Origin: Gordonia hongkongensis
Lineage (GTDB): Bacteria > Actinomycetota > Actinomycetes > Mycobacteriales > Mycobacteriaceae
Reading direction: 5' to 3'
DNA: 64,000 nt
NCBI RefSeq assembly: GCF_023078355.1
Contig: NZ_CP095552.1
Coordinates: 4,898,001 to 4,962,000, forward strand
Both the position numbers and the translations under genes were made by a program. Position 1 is the first letter of the stretch. Every line of letters starts with the position of its first letter. The notes under the pieces are model-generated. The model did no database searches. It was not told where the DNA came from and saw only the letters and a list, made by a program, of their open reading frames with translations. This document shows positions 1 to 8,564 of the stretch, in pieces.

Positions 1-66
1 CGAGGGAGCGTCGGGTTCAGAGACAGCAGGCATGGAATACTCCGGAAGGGTGGGAAAGCGTGGCTC

Positions 67-97
67 GCCAATATTCTCTAGGAAATATTTCATTGGC
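67..97. promoter_or_regulatory. possible operator dyad upstream of the XRE-cupin gene
   Basis: GCCAAT at 67-72 is mirrored by ATTGGC at 92-97 with 19 bases between, inside an AT-rich patch that stands out from the GC-rich surroundings. It lies about 90 bases upstream of the predicted -10 of the XRE regulator. A role as regulator binding site is only inferred. The rest of 1-186 shows no gene. Confidence 0.25.
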
Positions 98-186
98 TGG
101 ATCAATAAAGTTGCGGTGCTGTTTCCGTTGTAACTGCTTAGTTACGTCCGCGACACCAGGTCCGTTTTGGCTGCTTTCGGGGCTGC

Positions 187-192
187 TACCTT
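187..192 (+). promoter_or_regulatory. -10 box for a leaderless XRE transcript
   Basis: TACCTT (TAnnnT type) ends six bases before the GTG at 199, so transcription would begin at or next to the start codon. No Shine-Dalgarno sequence precedes the gene, which fits a leaderless mRNA. Confidence 0.45.
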
Positions 193-198
193 GCGTAG

Positions 199-762
199 GT
201 GGATGTTGATGACCAGCTGTTGCTCGCGCGGTCTCTGGGAGCCTCGATCCGGGCCGCGCGTAAGGCGGCGCAGCTCACCTTGTCCGAACTCGCACGAAGG
301 ACCGATCTCTCCCAGCCCTTCCTGAGTCAGGTGGAAAACGGAAACACGACACCCAGTGTGATCAACCTGCACCGGATTGCGCAGACCCTGGGCACCACCG
401 CGCACGACCTGCTCGAGCAGAGCAACCGGTCGCCGGTCAAAGTAGTCAGGGCACAAGAAGCGCGACGCTACAACCTCGGCCCCTCGGCAGTGTTGCGTTT
501 CTGCGTAACCGGCACCCGTCTCATGGACTGCAACGAGGTAACCGCCGAGCCACATAGCGCCGCCGAATCGGGAACAACCCACGCCGGTGAAGAGTTCGTG
601 TACGTCATCTCGGGCGAGATTCGACTCAACATTGACGGCCAAGACGTCGCGCTGCGCGCCGGCGACACCGTCTACTACTCGGCCAACGTCCTCCACCAGT
701 GGTTCAACGACACTGACGAGACCGCCGTATTCCTCTTCGTAAGCACGCCCCCCAGCTTTTAG
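199..762 (+). CDS. XRE-family regulator with C-terminal cupin domain
   Basis: A 187-residue cytoplasmic transcription regulator. Residues about 13-68 form an XRE/Cro-type helix-turn-helix (SLGASIRAARKAAQLTLSEL through LSQPFLSQVENGNTTPS). Residues about 110-180 form a small cupin barrel (THAGEEFVYVISGEI, ALRAGDTVYY, NVLHQWFN). This HTH-cupin architecture is known for repressors of amino-acid, polyamine or small-molecule catabolism, with the cupin sensing the ligand; the ligand here cannot be read from sequence. The GTG start is chosen because a -10 box sits six bases upstream and the HTH begins soon after. The gene is isolated: its stop abuts a transposase remnant, so any former target gene on that side may have been lost. 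Confidence 0.85.
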   Translation: MDVDDQLLLARSLGASIRAARKAAQLTLSELARRTDLSQPFLSQVENGNTTPSVINLHRIAQTLGTTAHDLLEQSNRSPVKVVRAQEARRYNLGPSAVLRFCVTGTRLMDCNEVTAEPHSAAESGTTHAGEEFVYVISGEIRLNIDGQDVALRAGDTVYYSANVLHQWFNDTDETAVFLFVSTPPSF

Positions 763-1140
763 GTGGTGGGAGTCCCGGTTTAGGCCACCTCCGCTTCGGA
801 GGCGGCCGTCTCACGGTAGCGCGTCTCGTACTCGATGGGCGGGCAGTAGCCGATCGCTGAGTGCAGCCGCTCGGTGTTGGACCAATGCACCCACGCGGCG
901 GTCTCGCGCTCGACCTCGCCGCGGCCGGTCCACGATCGCTGGCGCTCGATCGGTTCGGTCTTGTACAACCCGATCGCTGCTTCCATCAACGCGTTGTCGA
1001 GTGCATCGCCGACCGAGCCGATCGATCCGGCGAGGCCGGAGTCGCGTAGCGCCTCGGTAGACGCCAGCGCTGTGTACTGACTGCCCGCATCGCTGTGGTG
1101 CACCAATCCTGCTGCTATAAACGAGAAGTCGGTTCTTCAT
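763..1140 (-). pseudogene. IS3-family transposase remnant (OrfB C-terminus)
   Basis: The minus-strand frame 780-1106 encodes the C-terminal half of an IS3-type DDE integrase: VHHSDAGSQYT, the GSVGDALDNALMEAAIGLYK block with the last catalytic acid region, and the terminal WSNTERLHSAIGYCPPIEYE signature. The N-terminal catalytic part is missing; sense homology fades at about 1115-1140. Bases 763-779, between the XRE stop and the transposase stop, resemble a terminal inverted repeat (GGTGGGAGTCCCGG). The element is truncated and cannot transpose by itself. Confidence 0.8.
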
Positions 1141-1189
1141 CGGGCGAACAAGGGGGACTGCTGCACGGATAGGTACCAGTGGGGTGTCA

Positions 1190-1378
1190 TACCGCGGTTC
1201 CCTTGCCAGTGTGGTTGCCGAAGATATCTCTGAGCCGCAGGCAGTTTGGAGCATCAGCGGTGAAGCTGCGTTGGACCGGATCGTCCTGAACGGGTCGACC
1301 TGATCGCCGGCCGTTGCGCCCTCGCTTCTCTCCGAAGACCGACCACCAGCGGTTGTCGCGGCAGATCCGCCATGCGGT
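1190..1378 (-). pseudogene. fragment of a second IS3-family transposase
   Basis: On the minus strand the frame reads WRICRDNRWWSVFGEKRGRN followed by GRPVQDDPVQRSFTADAPN. This is the HTH_21-to-integrase linker of an IS3-group OrfB (family consensus: RIMRENGWWSVFGKKRG, PVHDDLVERDFTAD). It differs in subgroup from the fragment at 763-1140, so two insertions or a composite are implied. The frame breaks soon after FTADAPN and the catalytic DDE core is absent. A further scrap reading MKNRLL, like the family's SRMKSRL, lies near 1125-1145. Confidence 0.65.
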
Positions 1379-1390
1379 CCGCTCAGCCAG

Positions 1391-1655
1391 ATCCCATGTG
1401 GCCCCGGGCAGCCGACGCCGGCCGGGAACGCGGAACAAAACCAGCGGCGCACTGTAGTCGATCGCAAGCGCGACGATCCACAACCTTACTCGTGCTGCAT
1501 CATTCGCGAGGCCGCCGGCAATCCAGAATACGCCGGCGGCGATCAGCAAGAGGAGGATCCGGCCGGCTCGCTCGCGCTCGATCGTGCCCTTCGCAGCGAC
1601 GACGAACGTCAGAACGCGGTGGCGCCGACCTGGATCGAGACGTAGGCGTCGGACG
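1391..1655 (-). pseudogene. ltrA (low temperature requirement A) remnant
   Basis: Two minus-strand frames together give an internal piece of an LtrA-family membrane protein: AYVSIQVGATAF (about 1616-1655), then after a frameshift FVVAAKGTIERERAGRILLL, AAGVFWIAGGLAND and LWIVALAIDYSAPLVLFRVPG (1391-1605). The match is to the middle helices of that family. Both ends are missing, and the upstream IS3 fragment starts directly where homology stops, which suggests the insertion destroyed the gene. Bases 1656-1861 hold no recognisable gene. Confidence 0.6.
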
Positions 1656-1861
1656 AGCCTCAGCTGCGCCAGTGCCGGGTGCGGGTCGAGGAGTCGACCC
1701 GCATTCGCAAGTGCCCGCAGCGTGAGGCAGTGCCGAACGGTGCCCGCGTCGTGCTCAGCGTCGGAGGTGCCGAGGCGCCGTCGGAGGATTGAGCTTCGCG
1801 CGTATGAGTTTCCGTCCCGCCTCTTGAGCTCACCAGATGGGACGGAAGTCGATGCGCGGGA

Positions 1862-1908
1862 CGACAAGGGCCCCGACCGGAACGAATCCGGCCGGGGCCC
1901 TTGTTGTC
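1862..1908 (-). terminator. terminator hairpin behind fadB
   Basis: A long GC-rich stem (arms about 1866-1880 and 1889-1903, built on AAGGGCCCCG/CGGGGCCCTT, with one mismatch) sits 23 bases past the fadB stop. It is the expected position for a rho-independent-like stop of the fadBA operon and may act in both directions. Confidence 0.75.
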
Positions 1909-1930
1909 TGCTGGTCACCCAGCGAAATCC

Positions 1931-4132
1931 CTACTTCGCAGCGAGGTTTTCGTTGGTCAGCTTGGTGACACCCTGCTCGGCCTTCTCGACCAGCGAGGCC
2001 GGCGGCTCGAAGTGCTTGCCGTACTTGCCCGCGAGTTCCTTGGCACGCGCGACGAAGCCGGGCACGCCACCCTCGTAACCGTTGATGTACTGGATGACAC
2101 CACCGGTCCAGGCGGGGAAGCCGATGCCGAAGATCGAACCGATGTTGGCGTCCTCGACGGAGGTGAGCACACCTTCGTCGAAGCACTTGACGGTCTCGAG
2201 GGACTCGGCGAAGAGCATCCGCTCCTTCATGTCCTCGAGCGGGATCTCCGTGGTGCCCGACTTGAACTGCTCACGCAGGCCCGGCCAGAGCTGGGTGCGC
2301 TTGCCGTTCTCGTCGTAGTCGTAGAAGCCCTTGCCGTCCTTCTTGGCGGTGCGGCCGTTCTCGACCATCCAGTCGACGACGGCGTTCGAGCCGTGCTGCG
2401 GAACTTCCTTGCCCTCGGCCTTGGCCGCTGCCTCGGTCTCCTTGCGGATCTTCTGCGGCAGGGTCAGGGTCAGCTCGTCCATGAGCTGCAGCGGCGCGGC
2501 CGGGTAGCCGGCCTGGGTGCCCGCATGCTCGATGAAGGCCGGCTCGACGCCCTCGCCGACGGCCGCGATGGCCTCGTTGACGAAGGTGCCGATGACACGG
2601 CTGGTGAAGAAGCCACGGCTGTCGTTGACGACGATCGGGGTCTTGCGGATCTGCAGGGTGTAGTCGATGACCTTGGCCAGCACGGCATCCGAGGTCTTCT
2701 CACCCTTGATGATCTCGACCAGCGGCATCTTGTCGACCGGCGAGAAGAAGTGGATACCGATGAAGTCCTCGGACCGCTTCACGCCCTCGGCGAGGATGGT
2801 GATCGGCAGGGTCGAGGTGTTGGAACCCAGGACGGCGTCGGGCTCGACGATGTCCTCGATCTCCTGGAACACCTTGTGCTTGACCTCGACCGACTCGAAG
2901 GCGGCCTCGATGACGAGGTCGACGCCCTTGAAGTCGGCGGCGTCGACGGTCGGGTGGATACGGGCGAGCAGCGCGTCGCTCTTCTCCTGGGTGGTCTTGC
3001 CCTTGGCGAGAGCCTTCTCCTCGAGCTTCTCCGAGTAGCCCTTGCCGCGCTTGGCGGCGTCGAGGTCGATGTCCTTGAGGACAACCTCGATGCCGGCCTT
3101 CGCCGACACGTAAGCGATTGCCGCGCCCATCATTCCGGCGCCGATGACGCCGACCTTCTTGGCGGTGAACTTGTCGTAACCCTCGGGGCGCGAGCCGCCG
3201 CCGTTGATGTGCTGCAGGTCGAAGAAGAACGCCTTGATCATGTTCTGCGCGACCTGGCCGGTGACCAGCGAGACGAAGTAGCGGGTCTCGATGATGTCGG
3301 CGGTGTCGACGTCGACGTAGGCGCCCTCGACCGCGGCGGCCAGGATAGCGCGCGGAGCCGGCATGTTGGCGCCCTTGATCTGCTTGCGCAGCAAGGCCGG
3401 CAGCGCCGGGAGGTTGGCGGCGAACGCCGGGTTGGTGGGGGCACCGCCCGGGATCTTGTAACCCTTGACGTCGAACGGCTGCTGAGCCTCGGGGTTCTCC
3501 TTGATCCATGCCTTCGCGGCGGGGATCAGTTCCTCGATGGAGCCGACGACCTCGTTGACCAGGCCGGTCTCCTTGGCCTTGGTCGGGTTGAAGCGCTGGC
3601 CCTGGAGCAGGACACCCATGAGGGCGTTCTGGATACCGAGCAGACGGACGGTACGCACGACGCCACCGCCGCCGGGCAGCAGGCCGAGGGTCGCCTCGGG
3701 CAGGCCGATCTGAACACCCTTGACGTCCGCGGCGATGCGGTAGTGGGTGTGCAGCGCGATCTCCAGGCCGCCGCCGAGCGCGGCACCGTTGATGGCCGCG
3801 ACGACCGGCTTGCCCAGGGTCTCGAGACGACGCAGCACCTTCTTCATGGCGTTGGTGGTCTCGGTGATCTGCGTGGCGATCTCCTCCTTGGAGACACCGC
3901 TGCGATCGCTCGTCATGTCCTTGAGGTCGCCGCCGGCGAAGAAGGTCTTCTTCGCGGAGGTGAGGACGACACCGGTGATGTCGTCCTTCTCGGCCTCCAG
4001 GCGATCGACGGTCGCGGCCATCGACTCCTGGTAGAGCGCGTTCATCGTGTTGGCGCCCTGGTTGGGGTCGTCCATGGTCAGGATGACGACGCCGTCGGCG
4101 TCCTTCTCCCAGTTGATCATGTTGTCACTCAT
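1931..4132 (-). CDS. fadB: fatty-acid oxidation enzyme: enoyl-CoA hydratase/3-hydroxyacyl-CoA dehydrogenase
   Basis: A 733-residue bifunctional beta-oxidation subunit that hydrates 2-enoyl-CoA and oxidises the resulting 3-hydroxyacyl-CoA with NAD. Residues 1-200 are the crotonase part, with the oxyanion-hole loop FFAGGDL (64-70) and catalytic glutamates in GGGLE (E124) and GLPEATLG (E146). The NAD-binding Rossmann motif VIGAGMMG is at about 329-336, followed by the HAD catalytic block NTSTLPIT and GIHFFSPVDKMPLVEII. The ATG at 4132 begins MSDNMINW; further in-frame extension upstream has no family similarity. It follows fadA by 47 bases, so the two subunits are co-transcribed, as in the mycobacterial fadA-fadB pair (Rv0859-Rv0860). 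Confidence 0.95.
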   Translation of the reverse strand: MSDNMINWEKDADGVVILTMDDPNQGANTMNALYQESMAATVDRLEAEKDDITGVVLTSAKKTFFAGGDLKDMTSDRSGVSKEEIATQITETTNAMKKVLRRLETLGKPVVAAINGAALGGGLEIALHTHYRIAADVKGVQIGLPEATLGLLPGGGGVVRTVRLLGIQNALMGVLLQGQRFNPTKAKETGLVNEVVGSIEELIPAAKAWIKENPEAQQPFDVKGYKIPGGAPTNPAFAANLPALPALLRKQIKGANMPAPRAILAAAVEGAYVDVDTADIIETRYFVSLVTGQVAQNMIKAFFFDLQHINGGGSRPEGYDKFTAKKVGVIGAGMMGAAIAYVSAKAGIEVVLKDIDLDAAKRGKGYSEKLEEKALAKGKTTQEKSDALLARIHPTVDAADFKGVDLVIEAAFESVEVKHKVFQEIEDIVEPDAVLGSNTSTLPITILAEGVKRSEDFIGIHFFSPVDKMPLVEIIKGEKTSDAVLAKVIDYTLQIRKTPIVVNDSRGFFTSRVIGTFVNEAIAAVGEGVEPAFIEHAGTQAGYPAAPLQLMDELTLTLPQKIRKETEAAAKAEGKEVPQHGSNAVVDWMVENGRTAKKDGKGFYDYDENGKRTQLWPGLREQFKSGTTEIPLEDMKERMLFAESLETVKCFDEGVLTSVEDANIGSIFGIGFPAWTGGVIQYINGYEGGVPGFVARAKELAGKYGKHFEPPASLVEKAEQGVTKLTNENLAAK

Positions 4133-4179
4133 GGTGATTCGCAGAGTTCTTTCTCGTGAAGTGGTGGTCGCCGGGAGGG

Positions 4180-5391
4180 TCAGAGACGCTCGATGACGGT
4201 CGCGACGCCCATGCCGCCACCGATGCAGAGGGTGATCAGGCCGTAGCGGCCGCCGGTGCGCTCGAGCTCGTCGAGGCAGGTGCCGTAGATCATCGCGCCG
4301 GTTGCACCGAGCGGGTGACCCATGGCGATCGCGCCACCGTTCACGTTGACCTTCTCGTGCGGGATCTTCAGATCCTTCATCCACTTCATGACGACCGAGG
4401 CGAAGGCCTCGTTCAGCTCGAACACGTCGATGTCGTCAACCGTCAGGCCGGCCTTCTTCAGCGCCAGCTCGGTGGCCGGAGTCGGGCCGGTGAGCATGAT
4501 GGTGGGCTCGCTGCCGATCTCGGCGAAGGACACGACGCGGGCGCGCGGGGTCAGGCCGTTGCGCTTGCCCGCCTCCTCGCTGCCGACGAGCACGAGGCCC
4601 GAACCGTCGACGATGCCGGAGCTGTTGCCGCCGGTGTGGACGTGGTTGATCTTCTCGACGCTCGGGTACTTCTGCAGTGCCACGTCGTCGAAGCCGGCCA
4701 TGTCGGCCAGGGCGGCGAAGGCGGCCTTCAGCTTGCCGAGGCTCTCGACGGTGCTGCCGGGACGACGGTGCTCGTCGTGATCGAGGACGGTGACGCCGTT
4801 GATGTCCTTGACCGGAACCACGGACTTGGTGAAGTAGCCGCTGTTCCATGCCTTTTCGGCACGAGCCTGCGACTCGGCCGCGTAGGCGTCGACATCCTCG
4901 CGCGAGAAGCCCTCGATGGTGGCGATCAGGTCGGCACCGATACCCTGCGGGACGATGTAGTGGTCGTATGCAGTGGCCGGGTCGGTGAACAGCGCACCGC
5001 CGTCGCTGCCCATCGGGACGCGCGACATCGACTCGACGCCACCGGCGAGAACCAGGTCGTCGAAGCCGGAGGCGACCTTGGCCGAGGCCAGGTTGACGGC
5101 CTCCAGACCCGAGGCGCAGAAGCGGTTGATCTGGGTTCCCGGGACGGTCTCGGGGAGACCGCTGTTGAGGGCGGCGGTGCGCGAGATGACCGCGCCCTGC
5201 TCGCCGACCGGGGAGACGACACCGAGGATGACGTCGTTGACGTCGGCCGGATCGAGGCCGCCGTGACGCGACAGGACCTCGTTGATGAGACCGGAGACCA
5301 GGTCGACCGGCTTCACGCTGTGCAGCGAACCGCCGCGCTGCTTGCCACGAGGCGTACGGATCGCCTCGTAGATGAATGCTTGATCAGGCAC
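4180..5391 (-). CDS. fadA: acetyl-CoA C-acyltransferase (3-ketoacyl-CoA thiolase)
   Basis: A 403-residue thiolase that cleaves 3-ketoacyl-CoA to acetyl-CoA and a shortened acyl-CoA, the last beta-oxidation step. The nucleophilic cysteine is in INRFCASG (C92). The GHPLGATG motif carries the catalytic histidine near residue 359, and the second catalytic cysteine is in TLCIGGGMG (about 389). The start is GTG, preceded at good spacing by GAAAGGA. It is the first gene of the fadA-fadB operon, with a -10 (TAGCCT) at 5440-5435 and dyads around it. It is transcribed divergently from a double TetR gene, the probable regulator. Confidence 0.95.
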   Translation of the reverse strand: MPDQAFIYEAIRTPRGKQRGGSLHSVKPVDLVSGLINEVLSRHGGLDPADVNDVILGVVSPVGEQGAVISRTAALNSGLPETVPGTQINRFCASGLEAVNLASAKVASGFDDLVLAGGVESMSRVPMGSDGGALFTDPATAYDHYIVPQGIGADLIATIEGFSREDVDAYAAESQARAEKAWNSGYFTKSVVPVKDINGVTVLDHDEHRRPGSTVESLGKLKAAFAALADMAGFDDVALQKYPSVEKINHVHTGGNSSGIVDGSGLVLVGSEEAGKRNGLTPRARVVSFAEIGSEPTIMLTGPTPATELALKKAGLTVDDIDVFELNEAFASVVMKWMKDLKIPHEKVNVNGGAIAMGHPLGATGAMIYGTCLDELERTGGRYGLITLCIGGGMGVATVIERL

Positions 5392-5411
5392 GAAAGTGTT
5401 CCTTTCACACG

Positions 5412-5457
5412 AACCACTGGTTGGTTACCCACCGAGGCTAACGCGGAATAACTAGTT
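5412..5457. promoter_or_regulatory. fadA/tetR divergent promoter with two palindromes
   Basis: AACCACTGGTT (5412-5422) and AACTAGTT (5450-5457) are perfect palindromes flanking the minus-strand -10 TAGCCT (5440-5435) of fadA. The second lies in the -35/-10 spacer. The divergent TetR gene has its own -10 TATGGT at 5506-5511. Binding by the adjacent double-domain TetR protein is inferred. Confidence 0.45.
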
Positions 5458-5520
5458 TGGCTATACCCGGTGGTCAAGAGGTCTGGCGTTCTGTCGAATG
5501 TGCGCTATGGTCTGTTCACC

Positions 5521-6693
5521 ATGCCTGACCCCAAACCCGCCACCCGCACCAGGGGCGCCGACCGCAAACGACAGCTCGTCGACTCCGCGGCCGCGCTCTT
5601 CCTCCAGCGTGGGTATGCGCAGGTCTCGCTGGCCGACATCGCGCGCTCGGCGGGCGTCACCGCGCCATCGGTGTACCGGCATTTCGACGACAAGCAGTCG
5701 CTGCTGGCCGCGGCGGTCCTGGCCGGCGTCGACGATCTCGAGTCCTGCACCGACCGGGCGCTCGCCGACGGCGTCGACGCGAACTCGCTGATCTCGACGG
5801 TCTGCGACCTGGCCGTCCAGCGTCCCCAAGCGGCATCGCTGTGGCGGTGGACCAGCAACTACCTCACCACCGAACAGAACAAACTGGTGGCAGTCCGCAC
5901 CCGCGAGGTGATCGGCCACTGGGCGTCGGCGCTCGCCGCCCGGCGCACGGATCTGACCGACCGTGAGGCCGTGCAGCTGGCGTGGGCGGTGCTGAGCGTC
6001 AGCGGCAGCCTCACCGTGCACCACACCCGCATGTCCGGGGCGCGTGCACGAGGCGAGATCGAGAAGCTCATCCGTCGGATTCTCGCCCTGAGACCCACCG
6101 CGGCACCGCCGTTCGCGACGTCGCCGACGGTCACCTCTGTGCCCGGTTCGCGGCGTGACGAGATCCTCGACGCCGCCGCCGAGTTGTTCGCCGACCGCGG
6201 TTACACCGACGTCGGCGTCGACGAGATCGGCGGCGCCGTCGGCATCGCGGGTCCCAGTGTCTACAAACATTTCTCGTCGAAGCTGGCCATCCTCGTCGCC
6301 ATCGGACAGCGCAGCGGCGCGCGCCTGGAGGCGGGGGTGATGGCGGCCTACGGCGCCACCTCGGACCCCGCGAAATTGCTTGCCTCGCTCGTCGATTCGT
6401 ATGTCGACGTGATCACCAGCACCCCGGATCTGTCGGTGAGCTTCAACAACTCCCCCGCGCTCGCCGGACAAGCGAGCGCCACCGATCTCGTCGACGTGCA
6501 GCGACGTTATGTGGCGCGCTGGGTGGATCTGCTCATGCAAGTCGATCCGGAGATCAAGCGCGATCAAGGCGCGGTCGCCGTGCACGCGGCGCTCTCGATC
6601 GTCAACGACGCCGTGCGCATGCGACGCGGCTCGGAGAGTCCGCAGTTCGCCGCGCGGATGGCGTACCTCATGAAGGGCGTGCTCGCGCTCTGA
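5521..6693 (+). CDS. tandem TetR-family regulator (two HTH domains)
   Basis: A 390-residue protein that contains two complete TetR units in one chain. The first HTH is near residues 15-60 (RKRQLVDSAAALFLQRGYAQ, VTAPSVYRHFDDKQSLL), the second near residues 214-260 (RRDEILDAAAELFADRGYTD, GIAGPSVYKHFSSKLAIL). Each is followed by a helical ligand domain. Normal TetR proteins are about 200 residues and dimerise, so one chain probably mimics a dimer. The ATG at 5521 is preferred over a GTG at 5470 because a TATGGT -10 lies at 5506-5511. Divergence from fadA-fadB and the palindromes between them point to control of beta-oxidation, presumably by acyl-CoA. Confidence 0.85.
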   Translation: MPDPKPATRTRGADRKRQLVDSAAALFLQRGYAQVSLADIARSAGVTAPSVYRHFDDKQSLLAAAVLAGVDDLESCTDRALADGVDANSLISTVCDLAVQRPQAASLWRWTSNYLTTEQNKLVAVRTREVIGHWASALAARRTDLTDREAVQLAWAVLSVSGSLTVHHTRMSGARARGEIEKLIRRILALRPTAAPPFATSPTVTSVPGSRRDEILDAAAELFADRGYTDVGVDEIGGAVGIAGPSVYKHFSSKLAILVAIGQRSGARLEAGVMAAYGATSDPAKLLASLVDSYVDVITSTPDLSVSFNNSPALAGQASATDLVDVQRRYVARWVDLLMQVDPEIKRDQGAVAVHAALSIVNDAVRMRRGSESPQFAARMAYLMKGVLAL

Positions 6694-6783
6694 TCCGCGC
6701 GAGGGAGTGCGCTGAATCGGGTCGCGGCTCAGATGAACCCGACGCTGTCCACGTTGTAACGTCCGGCACAAGGGAGGGTCACG

Positions 6784-7401
6784 ATGTCGGTAACTGTGGA
6801 TGACGGTCCCAGATCCAAGCGCGCGCAGATCCTGACCGTCGCGACAGAGCACTTCGGCACAGTCGGTTACGAACACACGAAGTGGGCATCCATCGCCGAC
6901 GAGGTCGGCATCGGACAGACAGCGCTCTACCACTATTTCGAGTCGAAGGCACACTGTCTTCTGACCATCATGCGCATCCAGCTCGCCGATTCGATCGAGC
7001 GATTCCGAGCAGGGACCGCCGGTATTCCTGACCCGGTTGAAGCCTTCGGCTCAGCAGTTGCGTCATCGCTGCGCGGGGAAACCGTCGACGTGCTGCAGCG
7101 ACGAATAGTCCAGAACCAGATTGTCATCCTGGGTACCCCTCGCCGGTCGGACGGAGAAGAGGCCGAACGCGTCCGGTCGCGCGAACTGGTCGCCGAGATC
7201 GAGAGCAACTGGGCACACCTGATCAAGCGTGGAATGGACGCCGGCGATTTCGTCGACGGGGACGCCATGCTCCAGGCGCGTCTCGTACTGGGCGTCCTGG
7301 GGAGTGTGTGGCGCTGGTACCGCCCGGGTGGCCCGTTGTCTCTCGACGACGTGATCCGCACGGTATCGGACGCGACGATTCGGATGCTCTCCGCGCGTTA
7401 G
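6784..7401 (+). CDS. TetR-family regulator
   Basis: A 205-residue TetR repressor. The N-terminal HTH spans about residues 12-58 (SKRAQILTVATEHFGTVGYE, GIGQTALYHYFESKAHCLL), and the rest is an all-helical ligand domain of the type seen in KstR2-like regulators of acyl-CoA metabolism; that similarity is weak evidence for a ligand. The ATG is preceded by a strong AGGGAGGG ribosome site. It lies 90 bases after the tandem TetR gene in the same direction and 65 bases before the adenylate cyclase, but the cyclase has its own -10. The target is unknown. Confidence 0.85.
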   Translation: MSVTVDDGPRSKRAQILTVATEHFGTVGYEHTKWASIADEVGIGQTALYHYFESKAHCLLTIMRIQLADSIERFRAGTAGIPDPVEAFGSAVASSLRGETVDVLQRRIVQNQIVILGTPRRSDGEEAERVRSRELVAEIESNWAHLIKRGMDAGDFVDGDAMLQARLVLGVLGSVWRWYRPGGPLSLDDVIRTVSDATIRMLSAR

Positions 7402-7429
7402 ACCGACCCTGCCGGACCGGTCTGCCCGC

Positions 7430-7435
7430 TATGCT
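7430..7435 (+). promoter_or_regulatory. -10 box for the adenylate cyclase gene
   Basis: TATGCT (TAnnnT) just after the upstream tetR stop would give a transcript starting near 7442, with a 25-base leader containing GGAG before the ATG at 7467. It rules against the in-frame ATG at 7431 as a start. Confidence 0.4.
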
Positions 7436-7466
7436 GAGCCGACGCCGGAGATGGGACTCGGATCGG

Positions 7467-8390
7467 ATGAACGACGCCTCGGAAGCGCGGGACCGCCCCC
7501 GCTACACTCGCGACGAACTGGTCGCCGAACTCGGACTGTCCGCTGATTTCGCCGAGAAGGCTTGGAATGCATTCGGTTTCGTGCGTCAACCGTCCTCGGA
7601 CAAGGTTTTCTCCGATCGCGACCTCGCCGCGCTCCGGATGTTCGCATCCTCTTCGGCGGCGATGCCGGAGACCAGCCAGATCGCGATGGCCCGGGCCATC
7701 GGACAGACGATGTCCCGACTCGCGGAGTGGGAGGCCGACCTGCTGCGTGACATCGTCGACGACCCCGCGGTGCCGTGGGACTTCGACCAGATGAGCCTCG
7801 CGCTCGGCCAGATCCAGCAACTCATCTGGCGTCGGCACATGGCGCAGGCCATCGAGCGTCGCACCGATCACTCCGACGACGAAGAGATCGACCTGATCGT
7901 CGGCTTCGCCGACATCGTCGGCTATACAAGCCTTTCCCGGCGCATCGATCTGAATGACCTGGAGTCCCTGCTCGGTTCGTTCGAAGACGACACGTTCGAC
8001 GTGGTCGTAAATCATGGTGGCCGCGTTATCAAGACCCTCGGCGACGCTGTGATGTTCACCTTCGACGACGCCCCCGCCGCCGCGAGTGCCGCGCTCGAGA
8101 TCCATCAGCTCTCCACGGACGACAGTCTTCCGCCGTTGCGGGTCGGCATGGCGCGCGGCTCCGTCCTCGCCCGGCTCGGAGACGTCTTCGGCGAGCCGGT
8201 GAACATCGCTTCCCGCCTCGCCGGATCCGCCCGTCCCGGAACCACACTCATCGACGACGCGATCGCCGACCAGCTCGGCGGTGACGACCGCTTCTACCTC
8301 AAATCGATACCGACACTGCGCGTTCGGGGGTACAAACACCTCAAGGCCCGTGTCCTCGAAGCACACCGTGACGGGCCGCTGAACGACTGA
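7467..8390 (+). CDS. class III adenylate cyclase with N-terminal regulatory domain
   Basis: A 307-residue soluble cyclase that makes cAMP from ATP. Residues about 12-135 resemble the helical adenylate-cyclase regulatory domain of mycobacterial Rv1264, which inhibits the enzyme and responds to pH. The catalytic domain starts near 143. Metal aspartates are in VGFADIVGYT (D149) and TLGDAVMF (D193), adenine-selecting residues are probably K189 and D239, and the transition-state pair is in EPVNIASR (N246, R250). All are present, so the enzyme should be active and ATP-specific as a homodimer. No membrane segment is seen. A long palindrome directly follows the stop. Confidence 0.88.
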   Translation: MNDASEARDRPRYTRDELVAELGLSADFAEKAWNAFGFVRQPSSDKVFSDRDLAALRMFASSSAAMPETSQIAMARAIGQTMSRLAEWEADLLRDIVDDPAVPWDFDQMSLALGQIQQLIWRRHMAQAIERRTDHSDDEEIDLIVGFADIVGYTSLSRRIDLNDLESLLGSFEDDTFDVVVNHGGRVIKTLGDAVMFTFDDAPAAASAALEIHQLSTDDSLPPLRVGMARGSVLARLGDVFGEPVNIASRLAGSARPGTTLIDDAIADQLGGDDRFYLKSIPTLRVRGYKHLKARVLEAHRDGPLND

Positions 8391-8396
8391 CCCACT

Positions 8397-8458
8397 GGCG
8401 AACCTCATTTCGACCGATGGACTTCGATCGAAGTCAATCGGTCGAGTTGAGGTTCGCC
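8397..8458. repeat. 62-bp palindromic repeat, copy A
   Basis: Arms 8397-8427 and 8428-8458 are mirror images with three mismatches and no loop, centred on ACTTCGATCGAAGT. It starts 7 bases after the cyclase stop and can serve as a terminator. A near-identical copy lies at 11389-11446 and a decayed one at 10983-11035. The sequence past the right arm (GGTCACAGCGA) is also shared with copy B. Confidence 0.8.
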
Positions 8459-8564
8459 GGTCACAGCGACTCATGGCTGTGGACGGTGGCGAGCTGTTTG
8501 CGCCCTGCCCGGCTATCGTCATCGTCGAACATTTATGGTGGTTCGCGAAGTCAAAGGGGGAATT

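Noticed and set aside
1187..1918. 243-residue minus-strand ORF as one gene
   Set aside because: It is a chance fusion of the ltrA fragment and an IS3 transposase fragment; the first third is non-coding and overlaps the fadB terminator.
1901..4159. 752-residue open frame antisense to fadB
   Set aside because: It mirrors the codon periodicity of fadB, has a repetitive Leu/Gly/Asp composition without any domain, and fadB is unambiguous.
5470..5520. GTG 5470 as start of the tandem TetR gene
   Set aside because: It would place the TATGGT -10 inside the coding region and adds residues with no TetR similarity.
7431..7467. ATG 7431 as start of the adenylate cyclase
   Set aside because: It is part of the TATGCT -10 box; ATG 7467 has a leader and GGAG.
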